Shown here: positions 1 through 9,496 of the stretch, piece after piece | How the letters are laid out: the number at the start of each line of letters is the position of its first letter | Numbering within the stretch: position 1 is the first letter of the stretch | NCBI GenBank assembly: GCA_034698045.1 | Contig: JAQGAU010000808.1 | Location: forward strand, 1 to 23,706 | Reading direction: 5' to 3' | DNA: 23,706 bases | Source of the DNA: Paramacrobiotus richtersi | Taxonomy: Eukaryota; Tardigrada; Eutardigrada; Parachela; Macrobiotidae | Position numbers and translations under genes: made by a program | The notes under the pieces: model-generated | The model's database searches: none | The model's input: only the letters and a program-made list of their open reading frames with translations | Told to the model about the DNA's origin: nothing

Positions 1-713
1 AGAGTCCATGGAAACTTGTCGCGCTTGGGTATAAACACTATCATCCACCTATAATACAGCGGTAACTTCTAAGCTACAACTAGTGGATTGGGTTGAAGTT
101 GAGTTGAACACCCTTACCACGACAACAAGGGATGGTGATTCCGAATTCGGCTGTTCTTTTATATTGTATCAATGGTCAGTACTCATAACGAGCGGTAGTA
201 CGTTACCATGAATCGGTGAGTCAGGAAACACGTCGTTGAGTACCATCAGCACGGCAACCGCGATGCAGCGGGTACACACTAGATCTGGTACACGTAGAAA
301 ACGGTAAGCACGACATCCGCAAGGTGCGGGCAGCACGTTTATAAGCACGCTAAGCACGGACCAGACTACCGGGACTGGGGATAGCCAAGACGAAGTTAAT
401 TCTCAAAGGTTATCACGTTCATCTCTATGTAGTTGCATTATATAGTCATCAGAAGGTTGGTCCAAACATTTCCAGTTGAACTGTTACCAATCAGAAGGAC
501 TACTACCGCCACAATATTTTATACTGTCACTCGAGATGTTTGCAAGAACGATATACCTGGTAGCGGCAAGCTCTAAAACCTGGAAGTAAAAACTTGCAGT
601 GGAAGTTTTCACTGGATCCGAGAATTGCCAGCATTGAGATGTCGCTTCCAAAACCCGGAATTGCAGAAAACCCGTGGAATAACGCTGTTATCCATGATGA
701 TTAAATTAACCGA
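1..713. other. Intergenic stretch, no gene seen
   Basis: I find no recognisable coding region, RNA gene or repeat here. A 62-codon minus-strand frame at 169-357 has no familiar motif and is the length expected by chance. The far end may hold downstream sequence of the F-box gene, since position 714 is the stop of the candidate last exon. Confidence 0.5.
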
Positions 714-1136
714 TCAGTAACTCTCTGCTGCCGTCTCAGGTTGTCGTAGTCTCTGAATGTACTTGAAATACCGTTTTATTAACAGTATCTGTATACAGTC
801 TGCATCGTATTGTGGTTGCTCAAAGTGCGTTGTCAGCACATCTGCTGTTACAACTGTTTGTTGTAATGGTAGTAAATAAATATTCCTGCACGCCTTCAAC
901 CTTGTAGACATTTCCAGACTGAGCACTACACTTTCACTGCAAATATCGGTAAAGATTAACGGAGGGAATCTGATTATTAACGAATCGTCGAGCTTGACGC
1001 CGCCCTCGCCCGCCCAACAGCAGTGTGAGTGCTTCCACTCCTGGCCTGCAGACCGCTCGAGGTAGTGCTCCACACCGACTTTCAGCTCGCCGCTGCTGCA
1101 TGACCTTTGCATTTCGGCATCACGGATGCTCTTGCT
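714..1136 (-). CDS. Candidate C-terminal exon of the F-box gene, or a separate small ORF
   Basis: This minus-strand frame is open from an AG at 1137-1138 to a stop at 714-716, about 140 codons. An ATG lies at 1110-1112. I do not recognise the domain. The composition looks protein-like: a hydrophobic core containing IIRFPPLIFTDI, then VVLSLEM, QQTVVTADVLTTHFE and a basic helix ILLIKRYFKYIQRL. It lies downstream of the F-box exon on the same strand. A phase-0 join is possible between GT at 1659-1660, after a TGG codon, and the AG at 1137-1138. The acceptor lacks a good pyrimidine tract, so the join is weak. It may instead be a fragment of another paralogue or a chance ORF. Confidence 0.4.
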   Translation of the reverse strand, partial: SKSIRDAEMQRSCSSGELKVGVEHYLERSAGQEWKHSHCCWAGEGGVKLDDSLIIRFPPLIFTDICSESVVLSLEMSTRLKACRNIYLLPLQQTVVTADVLTTHFEQPQYDADCIQILLIKRYFKYIQRLRQPETAAESY

Positions 1137-1660
1137 CTGTCACTAAGTTATTCTTTCAGTTGTTGTGTTATTTGTGGTGATTAAAGCTCAGGTTGTTGTT
1201 TATGCAAACAATTTTTTTTGGATTATTGGCGTTCTTTGGACTGATTGCGTTTTTAAAAATATGGTCCAGTTTCACTAGAACTGGTACCACGGAAATATAT
1301 CACAGTTCGATCATTTCACGTTTCATTGTGCTTTTATTGCACCTACCGCTCGCATTCTCCTGCAAACGTTTGTAAGGAAACGTCTTTATTACGCTAAAAC
1401 AAGTGAACGGTCTTTCCAGGATAGTGAACATATCAAAAGAAAAAAGGATTGATGACAAAGAGAGCAGGAACGATCATGCAGCTTGTCCGTGTCCGCCATT
1501 ATACGATTCCGATAGTTCATTCCTTTTCTCGATATTCGAGCGTACCATCTGTATCCAGGTTTCGTACAATATTGTTCAGAACCTGTGAATACAAACGAGA
1601 TTTTATAACGAGCATCTTCGGGGGCTATCTGTTTCCGATTATTGCAATTTAAGCGCATAC
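1137..1660 (-). other. Candidate intron or spacer between the two minus-strand ORFs
   Basis: If the F-box exon is spliced to the 714-1136 frame, this 524-bp stretch is the intron, with GTATGC at its 5' end on the minus strand and AG at its 3' end. Reading frames inside it (1389-1658 minus; 1193-1375 and 1403-1588 plus) show nothing recognisable. If no splice occurs here, it is simply the 3' untranslated or intergenic region after the stop at 1649. Confidence 0.3.
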
Positions 1661-2883
1661 CCAGGGAACCTGATCGGCATTTTTAGTGCCGTTAGCCTGA
1701 TTAAAAATACAAGCAGTGATCTTCGCCAGCAACTCCATCTGTTCAGCCTCATTGACCGGTTCCGACAAAATTTCTGTGGGAATCTCTTCGTCCATATCAA
1801 GCCGAATGTGTTCGATTTTTACGCGGAATTGCAGGTTCATGGCAGAGGCCAACCAAAGAATCAGCGTTGCATTTCGGAGTATCACGTAGCGGCACATGGG
1901 TGCAAAGAAAGATAGTTGCTCTTTGAGAGAAGAATGCAATTTCTGCGGATTAGAAAATGCCATCCGCAAAGCCGTACCGCGCAGCACTATGGCATCGAGT
2001 CGGCGATAATGGCTTTTACTAAACAAAAGCTCCAGTACTCTGTGCAGGTCAGGAAGCACGCTTCGTACAGCCCAGTCAGTCAGCGAGAGGAACTTGGTCT
2101 GACTACTCCAGGTGCTGCACAACTGATCTAGCAAAACGGGTCTTGATTTACCAGTCATACTAAGTCGAACATCTCTAGATGAAGGCACATTTTGCCAGAT
2201 CCTGCTAACCCGATGCAGCTTTTTCTCAGCAGCGCTATCTAGGCAGCCACAGATTTCGGCCAGCAGTTCACGCGGCAGCAGATTATTGATCGATGGATCG
2301 GAAGACTGTGGAATATGCGATTTAATGCTGACAGCAAATGCTCTATTGATCGTAACTCGCTCCAGGTCCGCATTGTCCGAGCATGTCCGAATCTGCTTCG
2401 TATTCACGCATACCAGGCCTGCTCTCTCTTTTGCTATGCACAGCCGGACCATGGCATATACCAGGCCTTTATCGCGAATGATATGGATAATCACTCCGCG
2501 ATACCACTTCCACACATCGTCCAGATTTTTACAAAGGAGGACCTCGATGGGAGCTCCCACGAACTTGCTATCAGCGTCAGTGCAGAAAATACGAATAGCT
2601 TTTTCCATGGAGAGAACGAAAATTTTTTTCATCGGCACCGCACAAATGTTTTTATTGCAAGTTAAAAAGTCAATTAGGAAATGGTCGCTTTCGGTTCCAA
2701 CCACGATGCCGTAGTGAAGGAATCCGTCATCTCCTTGCACAGACACTGCACCTGGCTTGTAAACCTCCCCACGGAAGTTCGTTCGGAACTTTCGTCCACC
2801 GTCAAAGGAACTGCCGCATCCATTATGCAAAGGGTAGCTCCCGTTTTTGGCCAGCACGGACTTTGGCCGGCATGCAAATCGTG
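1649..2883 (-). CDS. F-box protein, main exon (5' exon missing)
   Basis: The 410-codon exon has no in-frame ATG near its 5' end; the apparent start at 2857 is GTG. It begins just after a good 3' splice site, so an upstream exon should supply the start. Numbering from that GTG: residues 30-85 (VYKPGAVSVQGDDGFLHYG) and 98-160 (GAPIEVLL, WKWYRGVII) look like two small beta-barrel modules of SH3/Tudor/agenet type. Residues 193-225 (LLPRELLAEICGCLD then LHRVSRIWQNV) match the F-box pattern, which binds Skp1 in SCF ubiquitin ligases. Residues 240-380 are helical and leucine-rich and may be the substrate-binding part. The layout resembles F-box families I associate with tardigrades. The frame runs to a TAA at 1649, but a donor-like GTATGC at 1655-1660 could splice it on to 714-1136. 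It is intact over its length, unlike the surrounding elements, which suggests a host gene. F-box call firm; barrel call and taxon are inference. Confidence 0.72.
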
Positions 2884-2900
2884 CTAAAACAAACAGTTAG
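2884..2900 (-). other. 3' splice site of the F-box exon
   Basis: On the minus strand this reads CTAACTGTTTGTTTTAG: a CTAAC branch-like motif, a T-rich tract and a terminal AG. The branch motif sits closer to the AG than usual, so the true branch point may lie further upstream. It leaves two bases before the first full codon of the F-box frame, so the upstream exon must end one base into a codon. Confidence 0.55.
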
Positions 2901-3640
2901 AAATTCTCTATCTTTATTATTCCGGGCTACTGTGAGTTACATCTTCCCAACTACTAATTCGATCATTCTCCTTTTGCGTTTGTTACGGAGAAGAATTACC
3001 CTTCTGCACATATAGTCATATGTGTATCAGCCTTCACACAGGAGCAAAGCGGGCGTAAATTTTTTTCTGCTCATCAAAATTCGCTTTGTTGCGCTCGTTC
3101 ATTCATCGGGGAAAGTCATGCACTACATGCCCAAAAAAGCGTTAATAGCTCCTCCTGGCACGTTTAGTACACACAGTTGCGTATTCGACAAAGTATGGGA
3201 ATTTTCAGAGGGAAAAATATCTGCTTTGTTTTAACTTGGTGACACCGAGTAACCTAAACATTTGTTTGCCGGGTCATTCTGTCGCATAGCGTGCCACGAC
3301 AAAACGTACAAGTTTTAACCGACTAAAAAACGTTAGAAGAGGGACGAATGAGGAATTAATGTTCTACATCTGACTAATATTTGTTGACACATTCGTATAG
3401 CATAGACAAAGCTAAACAAATGAAATGAAAATTTCCTGTAGGTTCAGTACAACACAATGAGCCGTTTTTCTTGCTTCTGTTCTTTCTAACTTTACCGTTA
3501 TTTGTAAGTGTACGTTTATCATCGTGGGAGTGTCACGCAATGTAGAAAAACGATCACGCAAAATTCTATACATTCTAGAGGCGGTGTAGTCTGACTGCCA
3601 CCCGGCAGTGGTGATCCGTCTATGTGACACTCGATTGCTT
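2901..3640. other. Spacer upstream of the F-box exon
   Basis: It should contain the first exon and promoter of the minus-strand F-box gene. I could not settle them. A minus-strand ATG at 3064-3066 followed by a GTGAAG donor-like site about 37 bases on would give the right phase, but both signals are weak. No repeat or RNA gene is recognisable here. Confidence 0.35.
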
Positions 3641-3700
3641 CCAGCGTGTACGAGCGCATTGTGCCGCGGCCCACCACGAGCACCATACCAGTACCAATCT

Positions 3701-3742
3701 ACAATGAGCCTGCATATAGTACACTAGATGCAGGCTCATTGT
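3701..3742. repeat. Perfect 15-bp stem hairpin
   Basis: ACAATGAGCCTGCAT at 3701-3715 is exactly reverse-complementary to 3728-3742, with a 12-base loop. It lies at the 5' edge of the retroelement relic. Part of the arm (AATGAGCCTG) recurs at about 3775, within recognisable retroelement coding sequence, so the hairpin probably arose by local duplication and inversion there. Confidence 0.7.
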
Positions 3743-3769
3743 CGCCACAGGGCACAGGGTACTAAGTTG

Positions 3770-4990
3770 CAGAAATGAGCCTGTCTGCCAAGTACTGATC
3801 GACTCCGTGTCACAAACAGTCAGTCTACCGGCCGGCAAGCACTCCGAGATCCTCCAACTCTTGCAGGAGTGGCGCCACCATCTAACCTGCAGGAAAGTTG
3901 AACTGCAAAGCCTCATCGGGACCCTACAGTTCGCCTTACACTGCATTCCAGCAAGCAGGATATAAACGCGCCGGCTGATCCACCTCCTGGGAGCCATCCA
4001 TTCAGCACGCCCAAACCCTGGACGACGACGCTCGGGAAGACATCGAAGGGTGGCTTGACTGGCTTCGATTCATGCGAAGCTGCATGGAGCGGCACAGAGC
4101 TGTTTCTAGCACCGAACTGGACGTGCTCAAACGTCCTCCACGTACCTGCTCACTGCCGCCAGCTCAACTGCATCGGACTGGGAGCTTACTTTGACAGACT
4201 GGTTCCAGCTCCGATGGCCGCAGTGGATTCTGGGCGCAAGACCTTCTAATGAGTATCTGGAAATAATTCCAATGCTGCTGGCGATAATTGTTTGGGGCAG
4301 AAAGTTAACCCAACGGAAGATCGTCTTCGACAACCAGGTGCCACAAAAGCATGGCAGGAACTGCGTACAGGAAGTCGAGAGTGCTTGGCCTTATGCGTCG
4401 ATCGTATACTATGAGGTACAGTGACGTCATTTCACTTTCACTATTTTACTGATTTCACTTTTCACTTTTGCGTTTCACTTCACCTGGGCCAAAATCGGCG
4501 GGAATTTCATGCCTACGTACTTCAGCGTGAGCGTCATGTTACGCTCCGTTGCTGCGGAGGTCATTCGGCGGGAAGTGAAGTGATACGTGAAATGAAAAGT
4601 GAAACGTGAAATTAGTGAAATAGTGATTTCAACCCTACGCTGAAGCACAGAAATGGCTTACGAACTGTACTGCATGACATATCGCCACCGCGAGCCCGAC
4701 AAGCCCTTCTTCCAGTCCGCCGACGGTAGACTGCTCACCAGAAAGGACAAAGAAAAGTCGCTGAAACAGCTACTCTGGGATCACCCAAACTGCAACCGTA
4801 TCAACACCCACAGCTTTGGTCGGTGATCGGTGCCGCCATAACAGCCGCCAAGAACGATATCCCGGACCACAAGATTCAGCTGCATGGCCGGACGGTGGAC
4901 CAGCGACTGTTTTCGCCTCTACATGCTGATACGCCCAGAAAAGCCAGTATACGTAACCATCAACTTCGAATTTAGGATGAACGTACTTGT
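3770..4990 (+). mobile_element. DIRS/Ngaro-like tyrosine-recombinase retroelement, broken fossil
   Basis: Three parts lie in the expected order. At 3774-3960 is the connection region after the reverse transcriptase fingers (IDSVSQTVSLPAGKH, VELQSLIGTLQFAL). At about 4180-4400 is an RNase H-like part (NEYLEIIPMLLAIIVWG). At 4650-4970 is the C-terminal catalytic part of a tyrosine recombinase (RINTHSFG, then AAKNDIPDHKIQLHG), the step such elements use to integrate in place of an integrase. RT followed by RNase H and a YR is characteristic of DIRS/Ngaro elements. The 5' half, the front of the recombinase and the terminal repeats are not seen. It is broken in several places and looks old. A fold-back MITE lies between the RNase H and recombinase parts. 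Confidence 0.72.
4430..4630. repeat. Fold-back MITE built from TTTCAC motifs
   Basis: The left arm (4430-4493) and right arm (4573-4630) are imperfect inverted copies rich in TTTCAC/GTGAAA hexamers, such as CACTATTTTACTGATTTCAC against its reverse complement. The spacer of about 80 bp carries two GGCGGGAA octamers (4497-4504 and 4567-4574). No coding capacity. It splits the retroelement relic, so it inserted later. I could not define a target duplication. Confidence 0.7.
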
Positions 4991-5639
4991 CTGAGGGAAC
5001 GGACGGGGTCACCGGAAGTGATACACATGCGAACCCCGAGCCGGCTGTATCGGGAACACTCTCCGTACGCCATGCACCGGCTTCCCCTCCGCTCTGTTCC
5101 CCCGTTACCGCAAACCGACGTCTGCCTTCCCGATACTAGCCGAAAAACACCGTGACCAAACACATCGTATGTGCAGGAAGTTAATGGTTTTTTTGTCCGT
5201 CTCGTCGGTCACAGTGCCACAAGTACTACGCAATGTCATACAGTACATTAGTAGAAGACCAGTCCTCTCGTTCCTAGCTATTACGGAATCACAAAATCTC
5301 CCAAACCAAACAAGCTCCACCCGAATATTATACGCGATCGGGTAGAGCATAGCCCAAAACGGTTGCACGTGACATTTGACATTTGACGTGACATTTGATT
5401 TTTAAAAAAATCTACGGGCATCATCAGGCAGAAAAAAAACCTTTTACGTAATATAGCCAGATAATTACCGCATAAACACTAGCAAACGTTGCTATGATCA
5501 AATATTCAATTACAGTTAGAAATTAATTTAACGGCGAAATCAGTGACAACTACAGAAAACAACCTGTACCTAGGCGGGCTGTGCTATAGTCTCGAGGATT
5601 TGTCGTAAGTATGCCTTGTTTAAGTAAGCGTTCGCGATA
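4991..5639. other. Spacer with no clear gene
   Basis: It follows the recombinase part and may hold the retroelement's 3' end. An 88-codon minus frame at 5105-5368 has no motif I know. A short run of repeated GACATTTGA-type units lies at 5370-5398. Nothing else is recognisable. Confidence 0.4.
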
Positions 5640-5742
5640 ACGGATCAAACCGAAAAATTGTCTTGGAAATTTATAATTTTTTGAGTCTGTTCTGAACACG
5701 GATCTCAAGAAACTCTGAGGCGGCAGCCGAAGATCTTTCTTG
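5640..5742 (+). repeat. Dispersed hairpin-ended repeat, copy 1
   Basis: It shares about 100 bp with copy 5 at 22650-22745: GGATCAAACC-like start, TCTGTTCTGAACACGGAT, then a terminal hairpin at 5706-5742. The hairpin arms are CAAGAAAC and a reverse-complementary TTTCTTG around a GAGGCGGCAGCCGAAG core. Similarity among copies stops just past the hairpin, so it marks the element's end. Confidence 0.65.
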
Positions 5743-5790
5743 TACTCACAAAAACTGCATATTTTTCCGCCCTTCGGTCACGCTACCAGT

Positions 5791-6458
5791 AAAAGCCAAT
5801 AAACAGATCGCCGTAGACCGCAATGCTAAACTTGCACATAAACAGATCGACAATTTTCCTGAAGTGCCCATCGAACCGATTCACTTGGTTTCTTTTCCAT
5901 TAATTGCACAAAAATTACCAAAATTTTCTGTCAAGACCAGACAGTTCTGGACAAACGTTGACGTAAGCCGTAAATGGGCTGTGACTGCGTTAGGCAGATG
6001 ATCGCAAAAAAGCACATACACAAAAAACCATAAGCACACCGCCCAAGTGGCGACGCTTCCGGTAGAAGCTGTGAAAAACAGGCTCGTGGCTGGCTTCCTG
6101 CAGAAGGCTGCCAAATATTATTTCTAACTATCATGGTACCCTTATGGGAGACTGCCAGAGCCTGCTTTGCACGACTTCTAGCGGAAGCGACGCCACTTGG
6201 GTGGTGTGCTTGTTGTGGTTTAATGCGTTCATCGGACTAACGCAGCCACAACCCATTTACGGCCTACGTCAACGTTTTGTCCAGAACTGTTTTTAAACCT
6301 TCCGTCTTGACAGAAAAATTTGGTAATTTATGTGAACTGCCTTTATGGCTTACTTCTATACGAAATGAATCGGTTCGACAGGCACTGCATGAAAATTGCC
6401 GATAGGTTTATGTGCAAGCTTAGCATTGCGGTCCACGGCAATCAGTTTATTGGCTTTT
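5791..6458. repeat. 668-bp fold-back element with ~305-bp arms
   Basis: Left arm 5791-6094 begins AAAAGCCAATAAAC; right arm 6153-6458 is its inverted copy, with about 60 bp of unique centre. Long matches include CCGCAATGCTAA.CTTGCACATAAAC, AATTTTTCTGTCAAGAC.. and GCGTTAG.C.GATGA (dots mark mismatches). The right arm has small indels relative to the left. Minus-strand frames in the left arm are by-products of the repeat. It is a non-autonomous, MITE-like or Foldback-type element of unknown superfamily. No target duplication was found. Confidence 0.8.
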
Positions 6459-6614
6459 GCTTGTACCGGAAGTATTGCGTAATAACAAAGTAGTACAGGC
6501 CGCGCCCTCTATATTCAAGAAAACTGTCTATTTTGTCCGTCCTCTTCGGGTTCTCGCCGCCGTGTTTGGAATCAAACGCCCAGTACCAGTCAAATAATGG
6601 AAAACTGTCAAACA

Positions 6615-6896
6615 TTAAAGCATTCGGTCGAAAAGCTTGGCTGTTAATTCCTTACTTTGAAAGGTTCGCTGTCGATACTGCCAGGTGGCTCTAGGGAGAG
6701 TAGGTTCTTTAAGAATGTCGTCTAACTTACGTTGCCGGAGATTTGTAGTTGGCTTTTCTGACACACCCATCCGCTTTGGCTTCAATTTGGTGGTACAGAT
6801 GCCATCAGAGCGGCTTTTGGACATCCTGTCAAGGAGATTTGTGAGCTCCAGCGTGGGCTCCACGAGTGTCGGCTGCTTCGGTATTTCCCGCGCCGA
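6615..6896 (-). CDS. Possible coding exon, unrecognised and basic
   Basis: A minus-strand frame of 93 codons opens just after a TAG and ends at 6615. There is no ATG at its start (6863 is GTG). It is Lys/Arg-rich and contains two similar leucine-rich patches (LELTNLLDRMSKSRSDG and LRQRKLDDILKEPTLP). The latter resembles RKINDLLEEPVGP in the small exon at 17345. ATTAG just upstream could be a splice acceptor. It could equally be a transposon remnant or chance. Confidence 0.22.
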   Translation of the reverse strand, partial: SAREIPKQPTLVEPTLELTNLLDRMSKSRSDGICTTKLKPKRMGVSEKPTTNLRQRKLDDILKEPTLPRATWQYRQRTFQSKELTAKLFDRML

Positions 6897-7020
6897 CTAA
6901 TTTGGCTGCTCTTTCACCGTGTCGATCTTATGGGGAAGAGAGCGCTGGGGGCCTTGGCGGGCAAGAAAAGCCGCAGTTATTAAACAGCGAGATCAATGCG
7001 AATTAGCAAAAGATCGTGTG

Positions 7021-7076
7021 AAGTAGATGCCTATTGTAACATTACTGTAAGTAGATGATATTGTAACATTACTGCT
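7021..7076. repeat. 28-bp tandem duplication
   Basis: Two near-identical copies start with AAGTAGATG at 7021 and 7049 and share ATTGTAACATTACTG. It lies about 30 bp before a second, unrelated tandem pair. Confidence 0.8.
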
Positions 7077-7103
7077 CTGCAACAATTCAGTTCACTTCAA
7101 TAA

Positions 7104-7155
7104 GTGTTAAAACATTTAAACTGGCGGTAGTGTTAAAACATTTAAACTGGCGGGA
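7104..7155. repeat. 26-bp tandem duplication
   Basis: GTGTTAAAACATTTAAACTG followed by GCGG occurs at 7104 and again at 7130, differing only at the last bases of the unit. Confidence 0.85.
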
Positions 7156-7159
7156 TAAT

Positions 7160-8469
7160 TATTAAAAACAATATGTACTTTGACAGCTTTCCTCGACTTG
7201 TATAGAAATATTGTTCTCTAAAATCGGCTTGCAAATAATGTGGTTATATTTATACGGTTCAAGTTAAGCTGACAGCCTGACAGAGTGCATTATTTTGCAG
7301 CAGGGGGGAAGTGCCCATAAGCGACTTGCGCACGCTTTCCGGGAAACTGAGTTGAAAGGGACCAGACAAAGTCACACCTCACGTCACATGTGCCTGGGGC
7401 AAAATACTTACAAAACGGGTAACCGTTAAGCCGACGGCTACACGCTCTGGTCTCTTTGGAGAGAAGGGGCCAGACTAGGGTCTGACTAGCCGCCTCTCTA
7501 GCCCTGATCAACAGGCAGACTGCGGAGCTGAGCCATTTCACATTTTGGCCTACTCTAGTGGCCATGTGGTCCGCGCTCGGCTTATTTCCTTACCTCATCG
7601 CTCGAGTTTGCTCATAATCTCCGTTTTCCGCGATAAACGATTATTTCGCACTGTATAAATCTTCTGTACTTCAAAGTTTTGCTCATCGATATGCACATGA
7701 ATGAACGAAGCAAGTCCTCCTGCATTACTTCTTGGAAGCAGATTTTGCCGATATTTCACTACATAGTGAAGTCATGATCGTTTAAAGGTGAGCCACCTGT
7801 GATATATGTAATACGTAACGGATCGGTACCTTTAATCGAAGACAACTGATCGTACAATGCAGGTACAATCTTGTTACAATCTACTCATAGTGCCAAGTAC
7901 GACAAGGAAAATACGAATGATTAATACTTCTCGTGACTTCATATACGACGTATCACACCACCCGATAAATTTCAATTTCATGGAGCATTACAAATTGTTT
8001 TAATCCGGCAGATGTCGGACTGTGGTGCGAAAAGCTATTCTATTAAACCTTTTGAGTCACGTCATAGTCTTCATTCAAAGTACATCTGTGATTTTTTTTG
8101 GAACTGTATAAGGAATAGAACAAAAGTGATGAAGCGACGGAAATTACAACACATGGTTTTTTAAGTTTGTTCGAAGCACTGTTGGAAACGGCTGTTTGAA
8201 GTCACGCGGTATACATGGCGTAATCCGATGTCTGACTGATCAGGAGACGATATTACTGCTATTTACCTTAGTCCAACGTCCGCGCTAGCACAGAGTGGCA
8301 TGGAAAGGGGGGAATTTTTACTTATGAAATCGGAGAATGTGCTTATTGTTCGTGTGTAGTTTTTAATTAGTCGGGAGCAGTAAACAATTAATTGCTTGGG
8401 GTGTGAGTCGCTCTTAATACCGCGTTCGGCCAGAGCACTCGAATTGGTCATTTCAATTGCATTCGGCAT
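7160..8469. other. Spacer of 1.3 kb without a recognised gene
   Basis: The longest frames are on the minus strand. One at 7290-7565 has a true ATG and 91 codons (one stretch reads VRCDFVWSLSTQFPGKRAQ); the other at 8263-8469 has 68 codons. Neither has a motif, neighbour or splice context that supports it. I see no repeat shared with the rest of the window. Confidence 0.4.
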
Positions 8470-9310
8470 TCGGCAGGGCAGAAGTGTACGAATGAAACCC
8501 GTTGTCTTTTTGCGTCCGGCAAAAGTGCCCGCGTGAACCTCGCTATGTACTGAACTCTGACAAACGTGTCAGGATGACCTATAAATGGTGTTGTTTGAGG
8601 AATCTCGCTGGAAAATTTTTTTCGGTAGGCAAAATTATGCCGGACGAAATTTTTGCCCTTCGGATGGTTTGCTAGTCACAAGCGATCTTTCACTTTGAGC
8701 GGCGGTTGCGAACATTTGTTCATGCAGACATCGTACTCCGCTTGGGGGGTATCATTTTCTTTTTCAAATTCCTTGTTCATGTTTCAGTTCCACTGGAGCG
8801 TGGGTCCCTGATTTATCGAACATTTTCTTGTATTTTGTCAAATACAGTACAGAAAGTGTTTTCTCGATTTCTGCCAAATTTTCGCGGTTTCGAGAGTTGC
8901 CTTGTTTTCGCCTGTTTTGCTTATGTCTAGGTGCGATCGTAATCTCTATATAAAATTTAATTACTGTTGGCTTCAGCTCCACATGGTGTTTCGATCAAAC
9001 AAGGTTCCAGTTTGAACAGTGGTTGTTCAATTGATTTTTATTGGTGATACTTTCCTTCCTTTCCTTTTTTTTTCTTTTTTTTTCTTCTAGACCGGTTTTG
9101 AGCTGGTTGTTGTTCGGAAAAAGAGCCAGAGTTATGGAGTTTTCAGAAATATTTTACTAATGGTCGCGCCGCTATAATGATTTTCATGATTGATCCGCGG
9201 TGTTTTTAAACGACGTTTCGGTTTGATCAGTGATTGTTTACTTCTGGTGGAAAATTCACATGAGCGGTGCTTCTTCCTTGATTACATTAATTTTATAGTT
9301 CCGGTCGAGT
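8470..9310 (+). repeat. Old dispersed repeat zone, family R
   Basis: Contains units such as GTCCGGCAAAAGTGCCCG (about 8513) and a stretch at 9192-9310 (TTTCGGTTTGATCAGTGATT, then GATTACATT and AGTTCCGG) that matches 20830-20926 in inverted orientation. A weaker copy lies at 8980-9040 (AACAGTGGTTGTTCAATTG). Frames here carry no recognisable domain. Confidence 0.55.
9053..9093 (+). other. Polypyrimidine tract ending in TAG
   Basis: An almost pure pyrimidine run of about 38 bases ends with TTCTTCTAG then ACC. It would be an ideal 3' splice site on the plus strand, but no open frame of note follows, so it may be only a simple-sequence tract between repeats. Confidence 0.4.
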
Positions 9311-9385
9311 GTCGGACAGACTGACAGTTCTCTGTCTGGCCTTGTCAATATCATTTTGCGGATCACTTAGTCAAGAAAAATTCCC

Positions 9386-9496
9386 TACCGGCACAGCGCA
9401 CACTGGATTATTTGTAAAATCTTCAAGGTGACCTTGAAATTAGTTGCCGAGACCAATACGCAGTTCAAACATCCATATTAATTGTTAATTAATATG
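9386..9496 (+). repeat. Family R end segment, copy A, with 10-bp hairpin
   Basis: Direct repeat of about 110 bp with 19934-20045: both start CCGGCACAG, carry the near-palindrome CTTCAAGGTSACCTTGAAA and end in an AT-rich part. In this copy the end is a perfect hairpin, CATATTAATT-gtt-AATTAATATG (9474-9496). Confidence 0.65.

Noticed and set aside
5105-5368. 87-codon minus frame beside the retroelement relic
   Set aside because: Opposite strand to the element and no recognisable domain.
5881-6134. Minus frames of 77 and 67 codons
   Set aside because: They lie within the left arm of a fold-back element and are by-products of the repeat.
7290-7565. 91-codon minus ATG frame
   Set aside because: No motif, no splice or promoter context, and length within chance for this composition.
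8263-8469. 68-codon minus frame starting MPNAIEMTNSS
   Set aside because: No motif or homologue in the window; ordinary chance length.
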